DNA of 64,000 nt from Owenia fusiformis (lineage: Eukaryota > Annelida > Polychaeta > Sabellida > Oweniidae): contig CAIIXF020000002.1 of assembly GCA_903813345.2 (NCBI GenBank), forward strand, positions 23,264,455 to 23,328,454, written 5' to 3'. The first letter of the stretch is position 1; every line of letters begins with the position of its first letter. Below, piece by piece: positions 22,056-37,000 of the stretch. Below the pieces are notes generated by a model that did not search any database, was not told the origin of the DNA, and worked only from the letters and a program-made list of their open reading frames with translations. Made by a program: the position numbers and the translations under genes.

Positions 22056-25000
22056 GTGAGTACTAAATCTCTTGGGAATTTTATATTGAGACTTATTACA
22101 GGCCCGTAGCCAGGATTTGTTGCCAAAAAGGGGTTCACTTTTTGAAAAATTCCAGGGGGGGTTCACTTGAAATAATTCTGGTTCAAAATGGCCAAGATCA
22201 CTAAAAAGGTGCTCAGAATGGTAAAAAACTGTATGTTTTTGAAATTTTTTGCCAGGGGGGGGGGGTTCACTTGAACCCATTGAACTCCCCCTGGCTACGG
22301 GCCTGTATTATGAAAGCATTGTATTTGAATAGGTTGAAGACCACAGTAGAGTTTCCCATAGGTGGCCATTATAACATTTTACCCTGTATCTTATTAACGA
22401 TTAGTATCCAAGCCTAGTGCAATATACCACAGTGTTCGGGAGAGACTCGCCTAGCCTGCTATAACAATCTTACCATGGGTTGTCCACCGAATTTTTGAGA
22501 TAAATAAACTTGAAGACACTAACCCCCTCTATCGTCAGATTTCTCAGAGAATTCTGGTAAAATCACCAAGGTCAAAATCACTCCGCCGCCAGCTTAAAGT
22601 GAGATTTCCCACTGAACTTTGGCATGTTTTCAGATAAATCAGGACCTACCTTATAAATATTTAGTCCCAATTCACATCCCAAACGCCAGATGGCGCTCCA
22701 ATGGGGTAGGAAAGGAGAAAAATGACTTTTTATACAGAAAACCAAATTACTAACGGTAACCGCTAGTGTCCTTACTCAGGACTATATCCTAATAGTAAAC
22801 TGAATTAGTTTGGTTTCTTTCACCATGGTTATATTAGCATTGTAGGCATTATCCCGATCACAATGGTATATAACAATGCTATATTTGAGAAAATGCACGG
22901 GGGAAGATTCAATCCTTATAGACACAGGTCCTTTTAGCAAAATTCAGGAAATTTGATTTTGAGATTTCTTGAAATTTCTTTGGGGTAGGGGTACACCTTA
23001 CAGTTTGCATCACAGATTGAGTACAGCCAACTGAGGGGAACATGGCCATATGGGGTATCATTGGAAAGCGATTTCTACTATCTTTCGAGTGATATCCATT
23101 TCAAGGCGTTCAATTGCATATTATGACGTCATAACGTTAGGGAGAAACAAAGGTTCATTCAAAACTGCCCAGAAGACAATTGAATGGCACGGGAGAATGG
23201 AATTCGGGGTGCTTGGCACAATGGCCTCGCCCCCAAAACACCAAAGTTGCTTCAAAATGTCACGATTTTGGTACCATTGTTCAGCTAAGATACAGTCCTT
23301 TAATATGATATGCGCTATTAGGCTTCTTAATGAACTTAAAAACCTCAAAAGGGGACAAAACCTACAAAATACCCCAAAAATGCGCCTTCTAATAGGTTGA
23401 AGACCACAGTAGAGTTTCCCATAGGTGGCCATTATAACATTTTACCCTGTATCTTATTAACGATTAGTATCCAAGCCTAGTGCAATATACCACAGTGTTC
23501 GGGAGAGACTCGCCTAGCCTGCTATAACAATCTTACCATGGGTTGTCCACCGAATTTTTGAGATAAATAAACTTGAAGACACTAACCCCCTCTATCGTCA
23601 GATTTCTCAGAGAATTCTGGTAAAATCACCAAGGTCAAAATCACTCCGCCGCCAGCTTAAAGTGAGATTTCCCACTGAACTTTGGCATGTTTTCAGATAA
23701 ATCAGGACCTACCTTATAAATATTTAGTCCCAATTCACATCCCAAACGCCAGATGGCGCTCCAATGGGGTAGGAAAGGAGAAAAATGACTTTTTATACAG
23801 AAAACCAAATTACTAACGGTAACCGCTAGTGTCCTTACTCAGGACTATATCCTAATAGTAAACTGAATTAGTTTGGTTTCTTTCACCATGGTTATATTAG
23901 CATTGTAGGCATTATCCCGATCACAATGGTATATAACAATGCTATATTTGAGAAAATGCACGGGGGAAGATTCAATCCTTATAGACACAGGTCCTTTTAG
24001 CAAAATTCAGGAAATTTGATTTTGAGATTTCTTGAAATTTCTTTGGGGTAGGGGTACACCTTACAGTTTGCATCACAGATTGAGTACAGCCAACTGAGGG
24101 GAACATGGCCATATGGGGTATCATTGGAAAGCGATTTCTACTATCTTTCGAGTGATATCCATTTCAAGGCGTTCAATTGCATATTATGACGTCATAACGT
24201 TAGGGAGAAACAAAGGTTCATTCAAAACTGCCCAGAAGACAATTGAATGGCACGGGAGAATGGAATTCGGGGTGCTTGGCACAATGGCCTCGCCCCCAAA
24301 ACACCAAAGTTGCTTCAAAATGTCACGATTTTGGTACCATTGTTCAGCTAAGATACAGTCCTTTAATATGATATGCGCTATTAGGCTTCTTAATGAACTT
24401 AAAAACCTCAAAAGGGGACAAAACCTACAAAATACCCCAAAAATGCGCCTTCTAATAGGTTGAAGACCACAGTAGAGTTTCCCATAGGTGGCCATTATAA
24501 CATTTTACCCTGTATCTTATTAACGATTAGTATCCAAGCCTAGTGCAATATACCACAGTGTTCGGGAGAGACTCGCCTAGCCTGCTATAACAATCTTACC
24601 ATGGGTTGTCCACCGAATTTTTGAGATAAATAAACTTGAAGACACTAACCCCCTCTATCGTCAGATTTCTCAGAGAATTCTGGTAAAATCACCAAGGTCA
24701 AAATCACTCCGCCGCCAGCTTAAAGTGAGATTTCCCACTGAACTTTGGCATGTTTTCAGATAAATCAGGACCTACCTTATAAATATTTAGTCCCAATTCA
24801 CATCCCAAACGCCAGATGGCGCTCCAATGGGGTAGGAAAGGAGAAAAATGACTTTTTATACAGAAAACCAAATTACTAACGGTAACCGCTAGTGTCCTTA
24901 CTCAGGACTATATCCTAATAGTAAACTGAATTAGTTTGGTTTCTTTCACCATGGTTATATTAGCATTGTAGGCATTATCCCGATCACAATGGTATATAAC

Positions 25001-28000
25001 AATGCTATATTTGAGAAAATGCACGGGGGAAGATTCAATCCTTATAGACACAGGTCCTTTTAGCAAAATTCAGGAAATTTGATTTTGAGATTTCTTGAAA
25101 TTTCTTTGGGGTAGGGGTACACCTTACAGTTTGCATCACAGATTGAGTACAGCCAACTGAGGGGAACATGGCCATATGGGGTATCATTGGAAAGCGATTT
25201 CTACTATCTTTCGAGTGATATCCATTTCAAGGCGTTCAATTGCATATTATGACGTCATAACGTTAGGGAGAAACAAAGGTTCATTCAAAACTGCCCAGAA
25301 GACAATTGAATGGCACGGGAGAATGGAATTCGGGGTGCTTGGCACAATGGCCTCGCCCCCAAAACACCAAAGTTGCTTCAAAATGTCACGATTTTGGTAC
25401 CATTGTTCAGCTAAGATACAGTCCTTTAATATGATATGCGCTATTAGGCTTCTTAATGAACTTAAAAACCTCAAAAGGGGACAAAACCTACAAAATACCC
25501 CAAAAATGCGCCTTCTAATAGGTTGAAGACCACAGTAGAGTTTCCCATAGGTGGCCATTATAACATTTTACCCTGTATCTTATTAACGATTAGTATCCAA
25601 GCCTAGTGCAATATACCACAGTGTTCGGGAGAGACTCGCCTAGCCTGCTATAACAATCTTACCATGGGTTGTCCACCGAATTTTTGAGATAAATAAACTT
25701 GAAGACACTAACCCCCTCTATCGTCAGATTTCTCAGAGAATTCTGGTAAAATCACCAAGGTCAAAATCACTCCGCCGCCAGCTTAAAGTGAGATTTCCCA
25801 CTGAACTTTGGCATGTTTTCAGATAAATCAGGACCTACCTTATAAATATTTAGTCCCAATTCACATCCCAAACGCCAGATGGCGCTCCAATGGGGTAGGA
25901 AAGGAGAAAAATGACTTTTTATACAGAAAACCAAATTACTAACGGTAACCGCTAGTGTCCTTACTCAGGACTATATCCTAATAGTAAACTGAATTAGTTT
26001 GGTTTCTTTCACCATGGTTATATTAGCATTGTAGGCATTATCCCGATCACAATGGTATATAACAATGCTATATTTGAGAAAATGCACGGGGGAAGATTCA
26101 ATCCTTATAGACACAGGTCCTTTTAGCAAAATTCAGGAAATTTGATTTTGAGATTTCTTGAAATTTCTTTGGGGTAGGGGTACACCTTACAGTTTGCATC
26201 ACAGATTGAGTACAGCCAACTGAGGGGAACATGGCCATATGGGGTATCATTGGAAAGCGATTTCTACTATCTTTCGAGTGATATCCATTTCAAGGCGTTC
26301 AATTGCATATTATGACGTCATAACGTTAGGGAGAAACAAAGGTTCATTCAAAACTGCCCAGAAGACAATTGAATGGCACGGGAGAATGGAATTCGGGGTG
26401 CTTGGCACAATGGCCTCGCCCCCAAAACACCAAAGTTGCTTCAAAATGTCACGATTTTGGTACCATTGTTCAGCTAAGATACAGTCCTTTAATATGATAT
26501 GCGCTATTAGGCTTCTTAATGAACTTAAAAACCTCAAAAGGGGACAAAACCTACAAAATACCCCAAAAATGCGCCTTCTAATAGGTTGAAGACCACAGTA
26601 GAGTTTCCCATAGGTGGCCATTATAACATTTTACCCTGTATCTTATTAACGATTAGTATCCAAGCCTAGTGCAATATACCACAGTGTTCGGGAGAGACTC
26701 GCCTAGCCTGCTATAACAATCTTACCATGGGTTGTCCACCGAATTTTTGAGATAAATAAACTTGAAGACACTAACCCCCTCTATCGTCAGATTTCTCAGA
26801 GAATTCTGGTAAAATCACCAAGGTCAAAATCACTCCGCCGCCAGCTTAAAGTGAGATTTCCCACTGAACTTTGGCATGTTTTCAGATAAATCAGGACCTA
26901 CCTTATAAATATTTAGTCCCAATTCACATCCCAAACGCCAGATGGCGCTCCAATGGGGTAGGAAAGGAGAAAAATGACTTTTTATACAGAAAACCAAATT
27001 ACTAACGGTAACCGCTAGTGTCCTTACTCAGGACTATATCCTAATAGTAAACTGAATTAGTTTGGTTTCTTTCACCATGGTTATATTAGCATTGTAGGCA
27101 TTATCCCGATCACAATGGTATATAACAATGCTATATTTGAGAAAATGCACGGGGGAAGATTCAATCCTTATAGACACAGGTCCTTTTAGCAAAATTCAGG
27201 AAATTTGATTTTGAGATTTCTTGAAATTTCTTTGGGGTAGGGGTACACCTTACAGTTTGCATCACAGATTGAGTACAGCCAACTGAGGGGAACATGGCCA
27301 TATGGGGTATCATTGGAAAGCGATTTCTACTATCTTTCGAGTGATATCCATTTCAAGGCGTTCAATTGCATATTATGACGTCATAACGTTAGGGAGAAAC
27401 AAAGGTTCATTCAAAACTGCCCAGAAGACAATTGAATGGCACGGGAGAATGGAATTCGGGGTGCTTGGCACAATGGCCTCGCCCCCAAAACACCAAAGTT
27501 GCTTCAAAATGTCACGATTTTGGTACCATTGTTCAGCTAAGATACAGTCCTTTAATATGATATGCGCTATTAGGCTTCTTAATGAACTTAAAAACCTCAA
27601 AAGGGGACAAAACCTACAAAATACCCCAAAAATGCGCCTTCTAATAGGTTGAAGACCACAGTAGAGTTTCCCATAGGTGGCCATTATAACATTTTACCCT
27701 GTATCTTATTAACGATTAGTATCCAAGCCTAGTGCAATATACCACAGTGTTCGGGAGAGACTCGCCTAGCCTGCTATAACAATCTTACCATGGGTTGTCC
27801 ACCGAATTTTTGAGATAAATAAACTTGAAGACACTAACCCCCTCTATCGTCAGATTTCTCAGAGAATTCTGGTAAAATCACCAAGGTCAAAATCACTCCG
27901 CCGCCAGCTTAAAGTGAGATTTCCCACTGAACTTTGGCATGTTTTCAGATAAATCAGGACCTACCTTATAAATATTTAGTCCCAATTCACATCCCAAACG

Positions 28001-31000
28001 CCAGATGGCGCTCCAATGGGGTAGGAAAGGAGAAAAATGACTTTTTATACAGAAAACCAAATTACTAACGGTAACCGCTAGTGTCCTTACTCAGGACTAT
28101 ATCCTAATAGTAAACTGAATTAGTTTGGTTTCTTTCACCATGGTTATATTAGCATTGTAGGCATTATCCCGATCACAATGGTATATAACAATGCTATATT
28201 TGAGAAAATGCACGGGGGAAGATTCAATCCTTATAGACACAGGTCCTTTTAGCAAAATTCAGGAAATTTGATTTTGAGATTTCTTGAAATTTCTTTGGGG
28301 TAGGGGTACACCTTACAGTTTGCATCACAGATTGAGTACAGCCAACTGAGGGGAACATGGCCATATGGGGTATCATTGGAAAGCGATTTCTACTATCTTT
28401 CGAGTGATATCCATTTCAAGGCGTTCAATTGCATATTATGACGTCATAACGTTAGGGAGAAACAAAGGTTCATTCAAAACTGCCCAGAAGACAATTGAAT
28501 GGCACGGGAGAATGGAATTCGGGGTGCTTGGCACAATGGCCTCGCCCCCAAAACACCAAAGTTGCTTCAAAATGTCACGATTTTGGTACCATTGTTCAGC
28601 TAAGATACAGTCCTTTAATATGATATGCGCTATTAGGCTTCTTAATGAACTTAAAAACCTCAAAAGGGGACAAAACCTACAAAATACCCCAAAAATGCGC
28701 CTTCTAATAGGTTGAAGACCACAGTAGAGTTTCCCATAGGTGGCCATTATAACATTTTACCCTGTATCTTATTAACGATTAGTATCCAAGCCTAGTGCAA
28801 TATACCACAGTGTTCGGGAGAGACTCGCCTAGCCTGCTATAACAATCTTACCATGGGTTGTCCACCGAATTTTTGAGATAAATAAACTTGAAGACACTAA
28901 CCCCCTCTATCGTCAGATTTCTCAGAGAATTCTGGTAAAATCACCAAGGTCAAAATCACTCCGCCGCCAGCTTAAAGTGAGATTTCCCACTGAACTTTGG
29001 CATGTTTTCAGATAAATCAGGACCTACCTTATAAATATTTAGTCCCAATTCACATCCCAAACGCCAGATGGCGCTCCAATGGGGTAGGAAAGGAGAAAAA
29101 TGACTTTTTATACAGAAAACCAAATTACTAACGGTAACCGCTAGTGTCCTTACTCAGGACTATATCCATAGGATAAAGAGCATGTATATGGAGATATACT
29201 ATTTTGAAAGAGGTCAAAAGTCAAAAATGTAGTTATAAAAGTTATTAGATTTATTAATGAAGTGAGAGTTAAATATGTACAAAGAACGAAAAAAAATAAT
29301 TTTTAGAATTGTATACTTGGAGAATAATATGCCAATGGGGAATATAATATTTTGGAAGAGTTATGTAAATATCTATGTAAAGTGGTCGGAGAATAATATT
29401 TTCAAAGAGTCATATGGGAAGGGAAAGAGCTGTATGGGGAGAAGGTTTAGGTACAGAGTTCTTAACTTCTGATGCACATAAAACATACCTGATCCACAAC
29501 TTTTAACATTTGTAATGTCACTGCACATTCGCATTTGCAAAGCATACATTGGGCAATCCTCAGCTATGTCAAGGATGCAGATGTCATTGAGCACTGCAAT
29601 GGTTAGATGTTTCAAACACCCCCAATCCATAATACATGTATTATTACTGGGTATGACTACGAGGTGTGAATTTTAATTGTAGTTTGATGCATTACTTGTG
29701 GAGAGCCACCAGGCAGCAACTGTTGTGTTGATGCTGGAGAGCCCAGAAGAAGATGTTTTAGCAAAGGCCTGTGAGGCAATATACAAGTTTGTAGAAAAAT
29801 GTAAGCAATGTGTAATCTAATATACATCCTAAATGCATTATCTTCAGAAAGATCAGTGACATATTATCGAATGGTAAAGTTGTTTGAGATTTAAGTTATT
29901 GAAGTGCAAAAATGTGCAACTTCGCTCAAATTATTCATAACTTTTTGAAGAATTTTTTCCTTTTTAAATATTATATTTTTGTATTTTCTCTGTCCAAATT
30001 TTCTTCATCTCCAATATTTTCAAGCTGTTGCTGTGCTTTAAACTAAATATGTTTTGTACATTTTTGCATGTTATCTTGGCATTGAAATTATTTACTTGAC
30101 ATATTTATATATCTCTAGATGCTGCTTGTTATCTTGGTGTTATGCACTAAACTGAACTTTTCATACAAATATATCTCTAGGTGATGAGAACAAGAAGGTT
30201 CTGCTAGATCTGGGGGCTGTGGATCCACTCTTGAGACTGGCACAATGTGAAGATAGGATAGTACGCAGGAATGCTAGTATGGCATTAGGGGTCATGACTG
30301 CTCATGGTATGTTTAGTATTTTTTACATATTTTACATACATAATGAATGAGATATGAGGTGAACCATATACATTAAAACCTGTAAAGTGGAACACCTTTG
30401 TAATTTGAACATCTCCATAATAAGAGGGACACTTTCCAGAGTCACATGACCATTTAACTTAATTGTTAAATGAACATCTTCCAAGTGGAACATTTTTGTT
30501 GAGGTACCAAAAGTTGTTCCACCTACACAGGTTCTACTGTAATCAGAACACTGTAATTAAGCTACTCGTGAATTAGAAAAAGTGAGGTTGTTCATTTGGT
30601 TTTGAATCATTGGTTTTTTGAGATTTTATCATTTATTTTACACTTTTCATTTTGGTGTCAAAAATTCTCTTCTTGAGGTATATTTTATTTTTTGAGGAGT
30701 ACAAACATAATACGTAATTTTATTCAGTGTTAGGACATTTAATGTATAAACTTTGTTTTATTAATTTTCAGCTGAAGTTCGGAAATGTCTGCGAAAACGA
30801 GAAGAGGCAGTTCCTGCTTTTATAGCACTTCTTGCACCAGAGGGTAAGCACATAGTTTGATAAAAATTCATAGCAGGATACAATTGAAGGAAAAAAATAA
30901 AAATATGTTTCTGTGAATTTATTGTATACCATTTCAACAATGTACTCATATATCTTTTTTATTGACTTTTAGACTCTAAATACAAACTGAACTAATTTCA

Positions 31001-34000
31001 GGATACACGTAATTTGAAATTAGATGATTCTGAGAAAAAGTATCATTAATGATTGAAAAGAAAAAGAAAAAAGCATGATAAGAAAGAATCCAGTTCTCAG
31101 TTTTCCTTTTGTTTATTGCTTGTGTTGAATTTATTTCCGCCACTTTATCACCCATGTGCCTTAAGCAATTACTCTCCATTTTTCAGAAGATACGGTTGTC
31201 CATGAGTTTGCTGCACTTGGTCTCTCCAATATGTCAGCTGACTTCAGTAGCAAGGTGACCATTCAGGAGCAAGATGGTATGGAACCTCTTATCAGATGCC
31301 TTGCCTCACATGATCCTGATGTGCAGAAAAATTCAATTGAGGCTATCGCTCTTATGTTGCAGGTAACTATAAACTTGACTTGGGATTTGTAAAGTTGATT
31401 TTATTAAAGGTAACTTTCATGCGTAATGGAATATAAAAATTAGAGATCATCCTTCTTTTTGATTCTATTTTGTGTATAGAGTATGGCCTGAATCTTTAAT
31501 GTGAACACCTCTCATCCGAACATTTCTCAATTTTGTGAACACTTCACTTTCAGTTCTGTCTTCTCTATTGACTTCCATGCATTGAGAATGTGAACACCTG
31601 CTAATCAGAGAAAATTTGAGAAAATTTGGCTCGCCCCAGTGGTGTTCAAATAAGACAGGTTTAACTGAACATAAATATATGCATTGCAGGATTACCAAAG
31701 TAGAACTGCTGTAAGGGAATGGAATGGTCTTGAGCCAATCATGCATTTAATGAAGTCAGAGTATGCAATAATACAGGAGTTTGCCTTTATATTGTAGGAT
31801 TACCAAAGTAGGACTGCTGTAAGGGAATGGAATGGTCTAGAGCCAATCATGCATTTAATGAAGTCAGATTATGCAATAATACAGGAGTTTGCCTTTATAT
31901 TGTAGGATTACCAAAGTAGGACTGCTGTAAGGGAATGGAATGGTCTTGAGCCAATCATGCATTTAATGAAGTCAGAGTATGCAATAATACAGAGTTTGCC
32001 TTTATATTGTAGGATTACCAAAGTAGAACTGCTGTAAGGGAATGGAATGGTCTTGAGCCAATCATGCATTTAATGAAGTCAGAGTATGCAATAATACAGG
32101 AGTTTGCCTTTATATTGTAGGATTACCAAAGTAGAACTGCTGTAAGGGAATGGAATGGTCTTGAGCCAATCATGCATTTAATGAAGTCAGAGTATGCAAT
32201 AATACAGGAGTTTGCCTTTATATTGCAGGATTACCAAAGTAGGACTGCTGTAAGGGAATGGAATGGTCTAGAGCCAATCATGCATTTATTGAAGTCAGAG
32301 TATGCAATAATACAAGAGTTTGCCTTTATATTGTAGGATTACCAAAGTAGAACTGCTGTAAGGGAATGGAATGGTCTAGAGCCAATCATGCATTTAATGA
32401 AGTCAGAGTATGCAATAATACAGGAGCTGGCCCTGCTTGCACTGATCAGAGCTACGCAAGATGGTATGAAATAGATTATTATAAGTTTTCAGATATTGTA
32501 TGAGTAGGTATTATGAATTGAATGGTGAAAGACACTTTGGTTTGTTCGAAATATTGTTTTCACATTTTCAACATCTTGAGTACCAAAAATGGCACATGAA
32601 TCTGTCACAAATAACATCATCTTGGAAATATGAGTAAGTTACATGCTGTAACCTGTAACTAAGCAACTAAGTAACTAAGCAACAATTTTTAGTTCTATTT
32701 GTGTCATATTGGACCTTTACATGTAAATAAGAGCCAGTGGCCCTATTTTTTTTGATTTGACCTCGTCTTTAGATAGTTGTGTCAGAAATATCACTGGCTG
32801 TTATTGTATAGATGGCACAATAATAAATGATATATATTATATATAACAATTATATTTATTTCAGCTGAAAACAGAGCTGCCCTGAGGGAGTTGGAAGTTT
32901 TGAGAGAGTTTATTGAGTTTGTGGGGAAACCTGAATATAATGATCTTCATGTACATGCTCTACATGTACTCTCAAACTGTCTCGAGGATCCCGAGAGCAT
33001 GGAGGTATGTAAAAAGCTCATTGAAGGCCCTGACAATGGCTGACATATGAAAAGTTTTAAAGTATTTTGATAGCCTGATTTAGATATTACTTTCATTCAA
33101 CTTTGAAAAATGGTTTGCAATCATCACAAATAATTGTGAGGGTTCATGTTTTTATATTTCTTTAATTTTTGATGGTACAATCAATTAAGTGATAAGAACA
33201 AATTGTAGTTCAGAATATATTTAGAATCAGACATCTCAAATTACTTTTTAATTCACTTATTACAGTAGAAATCCATAGTAAACATGTTTTATATCTCAGG
33301 ATTTCTGTTTTAAATACACTGTATGTGCAAATGCTTACAGGGTGAGACATATTCACTGATCTACAGGAGTACATGTTCAATGTGTTTAATAGCTGATTAT
33401 TTTAACATTTACATGTACTTTTTTTTACATGTACATATGTATGTGCAGGGTGCTTGTGCCCCATAAGAATTCCAAGCCTAGTTAATAAATATCAATCAAT
33501 TGTGATTTTTTGAATTTCTTAGCAAATCCGTGAATCCGGAGGTCTACAAAGGTTTGTTGCGTTTATTACTGATGTCACCCCTCCAGAGGAAGAAACCAAG
33601 AAAGAGAAAAAGAAAGACAAAGGCAAGAAGAAAGGAGACGAAGGTAATAAATACGTAATTAAAATTTAATTAGCCAATTATTATCTGTTCATGATTGTTG
33701 GTTATTTATTGTTGAATCTTATGAATCTGTTACATTTAGACAAATAGATATTCGTGTTTTTTTAATGGTTTATTATTATTCAATTCTACGATTTGCGTCA
33801 ATGTCCAATATTGAATTCTGATTGGTTAAGACATTTTCTAATATCATCTCATCTTTCTGTTACCATGGCAACAGGTGTACACATGAAGCATTTTAACATT
33901 TTACTTATGCTATCGTACCATGTGATCCAATACTTCCAGGCCCATAGCTTTTGCCAAAAGGGGTTCACTTTTCAAAAAAGTCCAGGGGGAGTTCACTTTG

Positions 34001-37000
34001 ACAACTTTTGCCCAAAATAAATTGAAAAGTGCCAGAATCTGATAAACTGAGTCAGGGGGGTTAGCTATGGGCCTGACTGCCCCTTTAATTGTACAGAGCT
34101 TGCCAATATTTTAACTAATAAAAAGTGAATGCTTTAAAAGTGCTTTTAAATTTTGATTTCATTAATATTTTATTTTGTCCTGTTTTAGATGACAGTAAGT
34201 TTTTGGTAAAAAGGATTATATTTATATTAGATGTAATTTATTTATATGCTAGGGAAATTAGGTTATTTTTATATAAATTATATTCACAAAAAGTTATGTA
34301 AGCACCATTTTTTGATATTGATACTTACTGTATTTTCAAATCACTTGCTTCGTGTACACTTTATACGTATACATGTTCAGAAAATATCTGCTTTTTCATA
34401 AAAGTAATTTAACAAGAGTTTAAGATTATCTAACCCATTCTGTCTAAGCTTACCATGGTCATTGAATTATGTCACAATACTAATGTTAATTTCCTTTTTT
34501 ATTAAATATTTTAACTTTCACAAAGTTGCACTTGTTGAATATTTTTGATTAAATCGCTGAATGCTTTTCAATACTATTTGCAAATACACGTAAAATGTAA
34601 TGTACTTTACATGTATTTTTATATGTTGTACTTTAACACCTTTTGTTATTTATTCACAATTTCAGGCAAAAAAGGTACTGGAACTCTAAGAATGACTTTG
34701 CTTTCTCTTTAAGAGCTTTGCACAAAACTAAACAAGAAATATTTTCAGATATATTAAGAACTTTTCTCTTTCTATCACTAACAATGGTAAAATATTGAGA
34801 CACTGTAAGCCCCGGTGGTCTGTATGAATGTACTCTATGATTCAGTGTTATTATTTGTACGGCAAGATACATTTATTCATACATCTGGTCAATTCTTGTA
34901 GTCTTACAACAATTACACCCACCCCTTATTCTGAGAAAGTTTGTCAGTCAGAACAGGGAGGGGGGGGCATCCACTTGATAACCCCCATTAACCCCCAGGG
35001 TTGATTTTTCAAATCACCACCACAACGACTTGTGTATTGAAATCTTGTAGTTGAAAATTAAAGCTGAATTGGTGGTTATTTAGACAAAGTTCAGCTTTGT
35101 GTCAAATACTGACAACATTTTTCAACTACAAGATTGCAATACACAATTAGTTGTGGGGGTGATTTGAAAAATCAACCCCACATTTATGGGGGTACCACTT
35201 GATGTAAGACCTAGGAAGATTTTTTGACAAGTTAATTTCTCTCTGATAATTAATCACACCACTAGTTTCATTAATTAAGCGCATTTATACTATATGAGAT
35301 ATAGCAATTGATTAATTAAGGCATACTTAGTTCCTTTGTTAATTTTCTTAAGAAATAACTTAAGCTGAAAACTGCATAAAGCCTCAACTATAGCACAATT
35401 CTAGGCAAATTAGTCACTTTGAGCTAAGATGAAGAAAATATTCTTATTCCTATCTTTGGCTAACTTAGATTGACTCTTGCACATTCTCTGCTTTGAAAGG
35501 TTATGGAAATAATCATATAGATTATAATGTATCATTCTATTCAAATTAGAAATGCAGTTTTATCTCTTGACTTTACCCTTTTATAAGAATAAGAAAATGC
35601 TTTCTTCTTGCTTTTTCTTATGAGGTTGTTGCTTTGGTGCTTTGTTAAATGAAACATCCTGAAAAAAATAACATTTCAACGCTTGCATTGATGCATCATA
35701 ATTTATATGGGGGACTGTTGAAGGAGGAGACAACAATGTATTGGATTTTTGTTATGATTACGTACCACATATGTTATTAACTCATTTTATATTATTTAGC
35801 TGAGCCAAGAATGGCTGCCAGTGTCTTACAGACAATCCCAGGTAGCGTTCTGGGTGGTAAAACTCCATATATAAGTGAAGGTATATACTTGCATGCGGGT
35901 AACGTAAAGCATGTGTATGTTTTACTAAATGTTCTACTTCGGTGTCACCAATTATCACTAGATATCATGCATTTCTAGAAGGGCGTAGAATGTGGAATAT
36001 TACCCATAAGCCTTTATTTTCTTTAGTCACGTTCCCACGTGGCAAAGGAGTAAAATTCTCACACATTAGTGATGGCTTGACTTCATAATAACTTCTAATG
36101 CTGTTCACTATGGAGATTTTTCACTATGCATGAATGATGTTGTATATAGTTTTGATTTAAATCAGTCTACCAGGAAAAGACTCAAGAAATACTTCAATTT
36201 GAGATGGTCCTTGAGTCCTCCTTTCACTTTCATTGATAAGGGGGAGTTGTGCACCATACTGAGAGAAGTACATGCATGGATTTGATACAAAGCATGTAGA
36301 TGTAACATAGTATGTTCAACCCCTTGCATGCTTAGATCTAGTTTGGTACTCAAGTAGGAAACTTCAAGTTTTATCTATGGGGCCCGAGTTTTTTAATGTA
36401 CTAGGCCCCATGTTTTATGTAATAAGCCTCCAGTTTTATACACTAGACCCCTGATTTTATGTACAAGGATCGGGTCCAGATATTTTGTTCAAGATGTCAG
36501 AATTTCTCGTGCTTGTGTATCAGTGTTTAAATTGTCATATAAATACATTAATTGCAATACAAACTTATTTTATCATTTTTAATGAACATATTTGTTCAAG
36601 AAATTATTGAATGATTATGAACTAATTATTATTACTTTGTCATTTCTTTCTACAGGTTCTTGGTTAACAAGGATTGATGTATTAACATTTAAATCATTAC
36701 TTTTCTTATATAACTGATTCATTATTTCACTGCCATATTCCCCCCTCTCTGATTGATCCATACCTTGCGTGTGGGACCTAAAGATATGATTAATTTTTGG
36801 ACTCTGGGGGGGGGGGGCTTGATAGTATCATCGAAAGAGGAACACTTCATATACATAATTGAATATTTTCTATCATTTGTATGATTTTAAGTTGTTTGAT
36901 TGTTTTACTTAGGTAAAGGAGGTCATGATAAAGATGAACCTGGTCCTCCCTCTAACACACTACCAGAGGTGAAACGCCATGCTTGTATAGCTATAGCAAG

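Noticed and set aside
23050-28747. Repeated open frames of 116 and 103 codons as a tandem gene family
   Set aside because: They are overlapping sense and antisense frames in identical satellite units, with no recognisable domain; their persistence follows from unit identity, not selection.
36650-36720. Extra ARMC3 exon after TTTCTACAG at 36656
   Set aside because: The following frame is short, has no fitting donor and no similarity to ARMC3.
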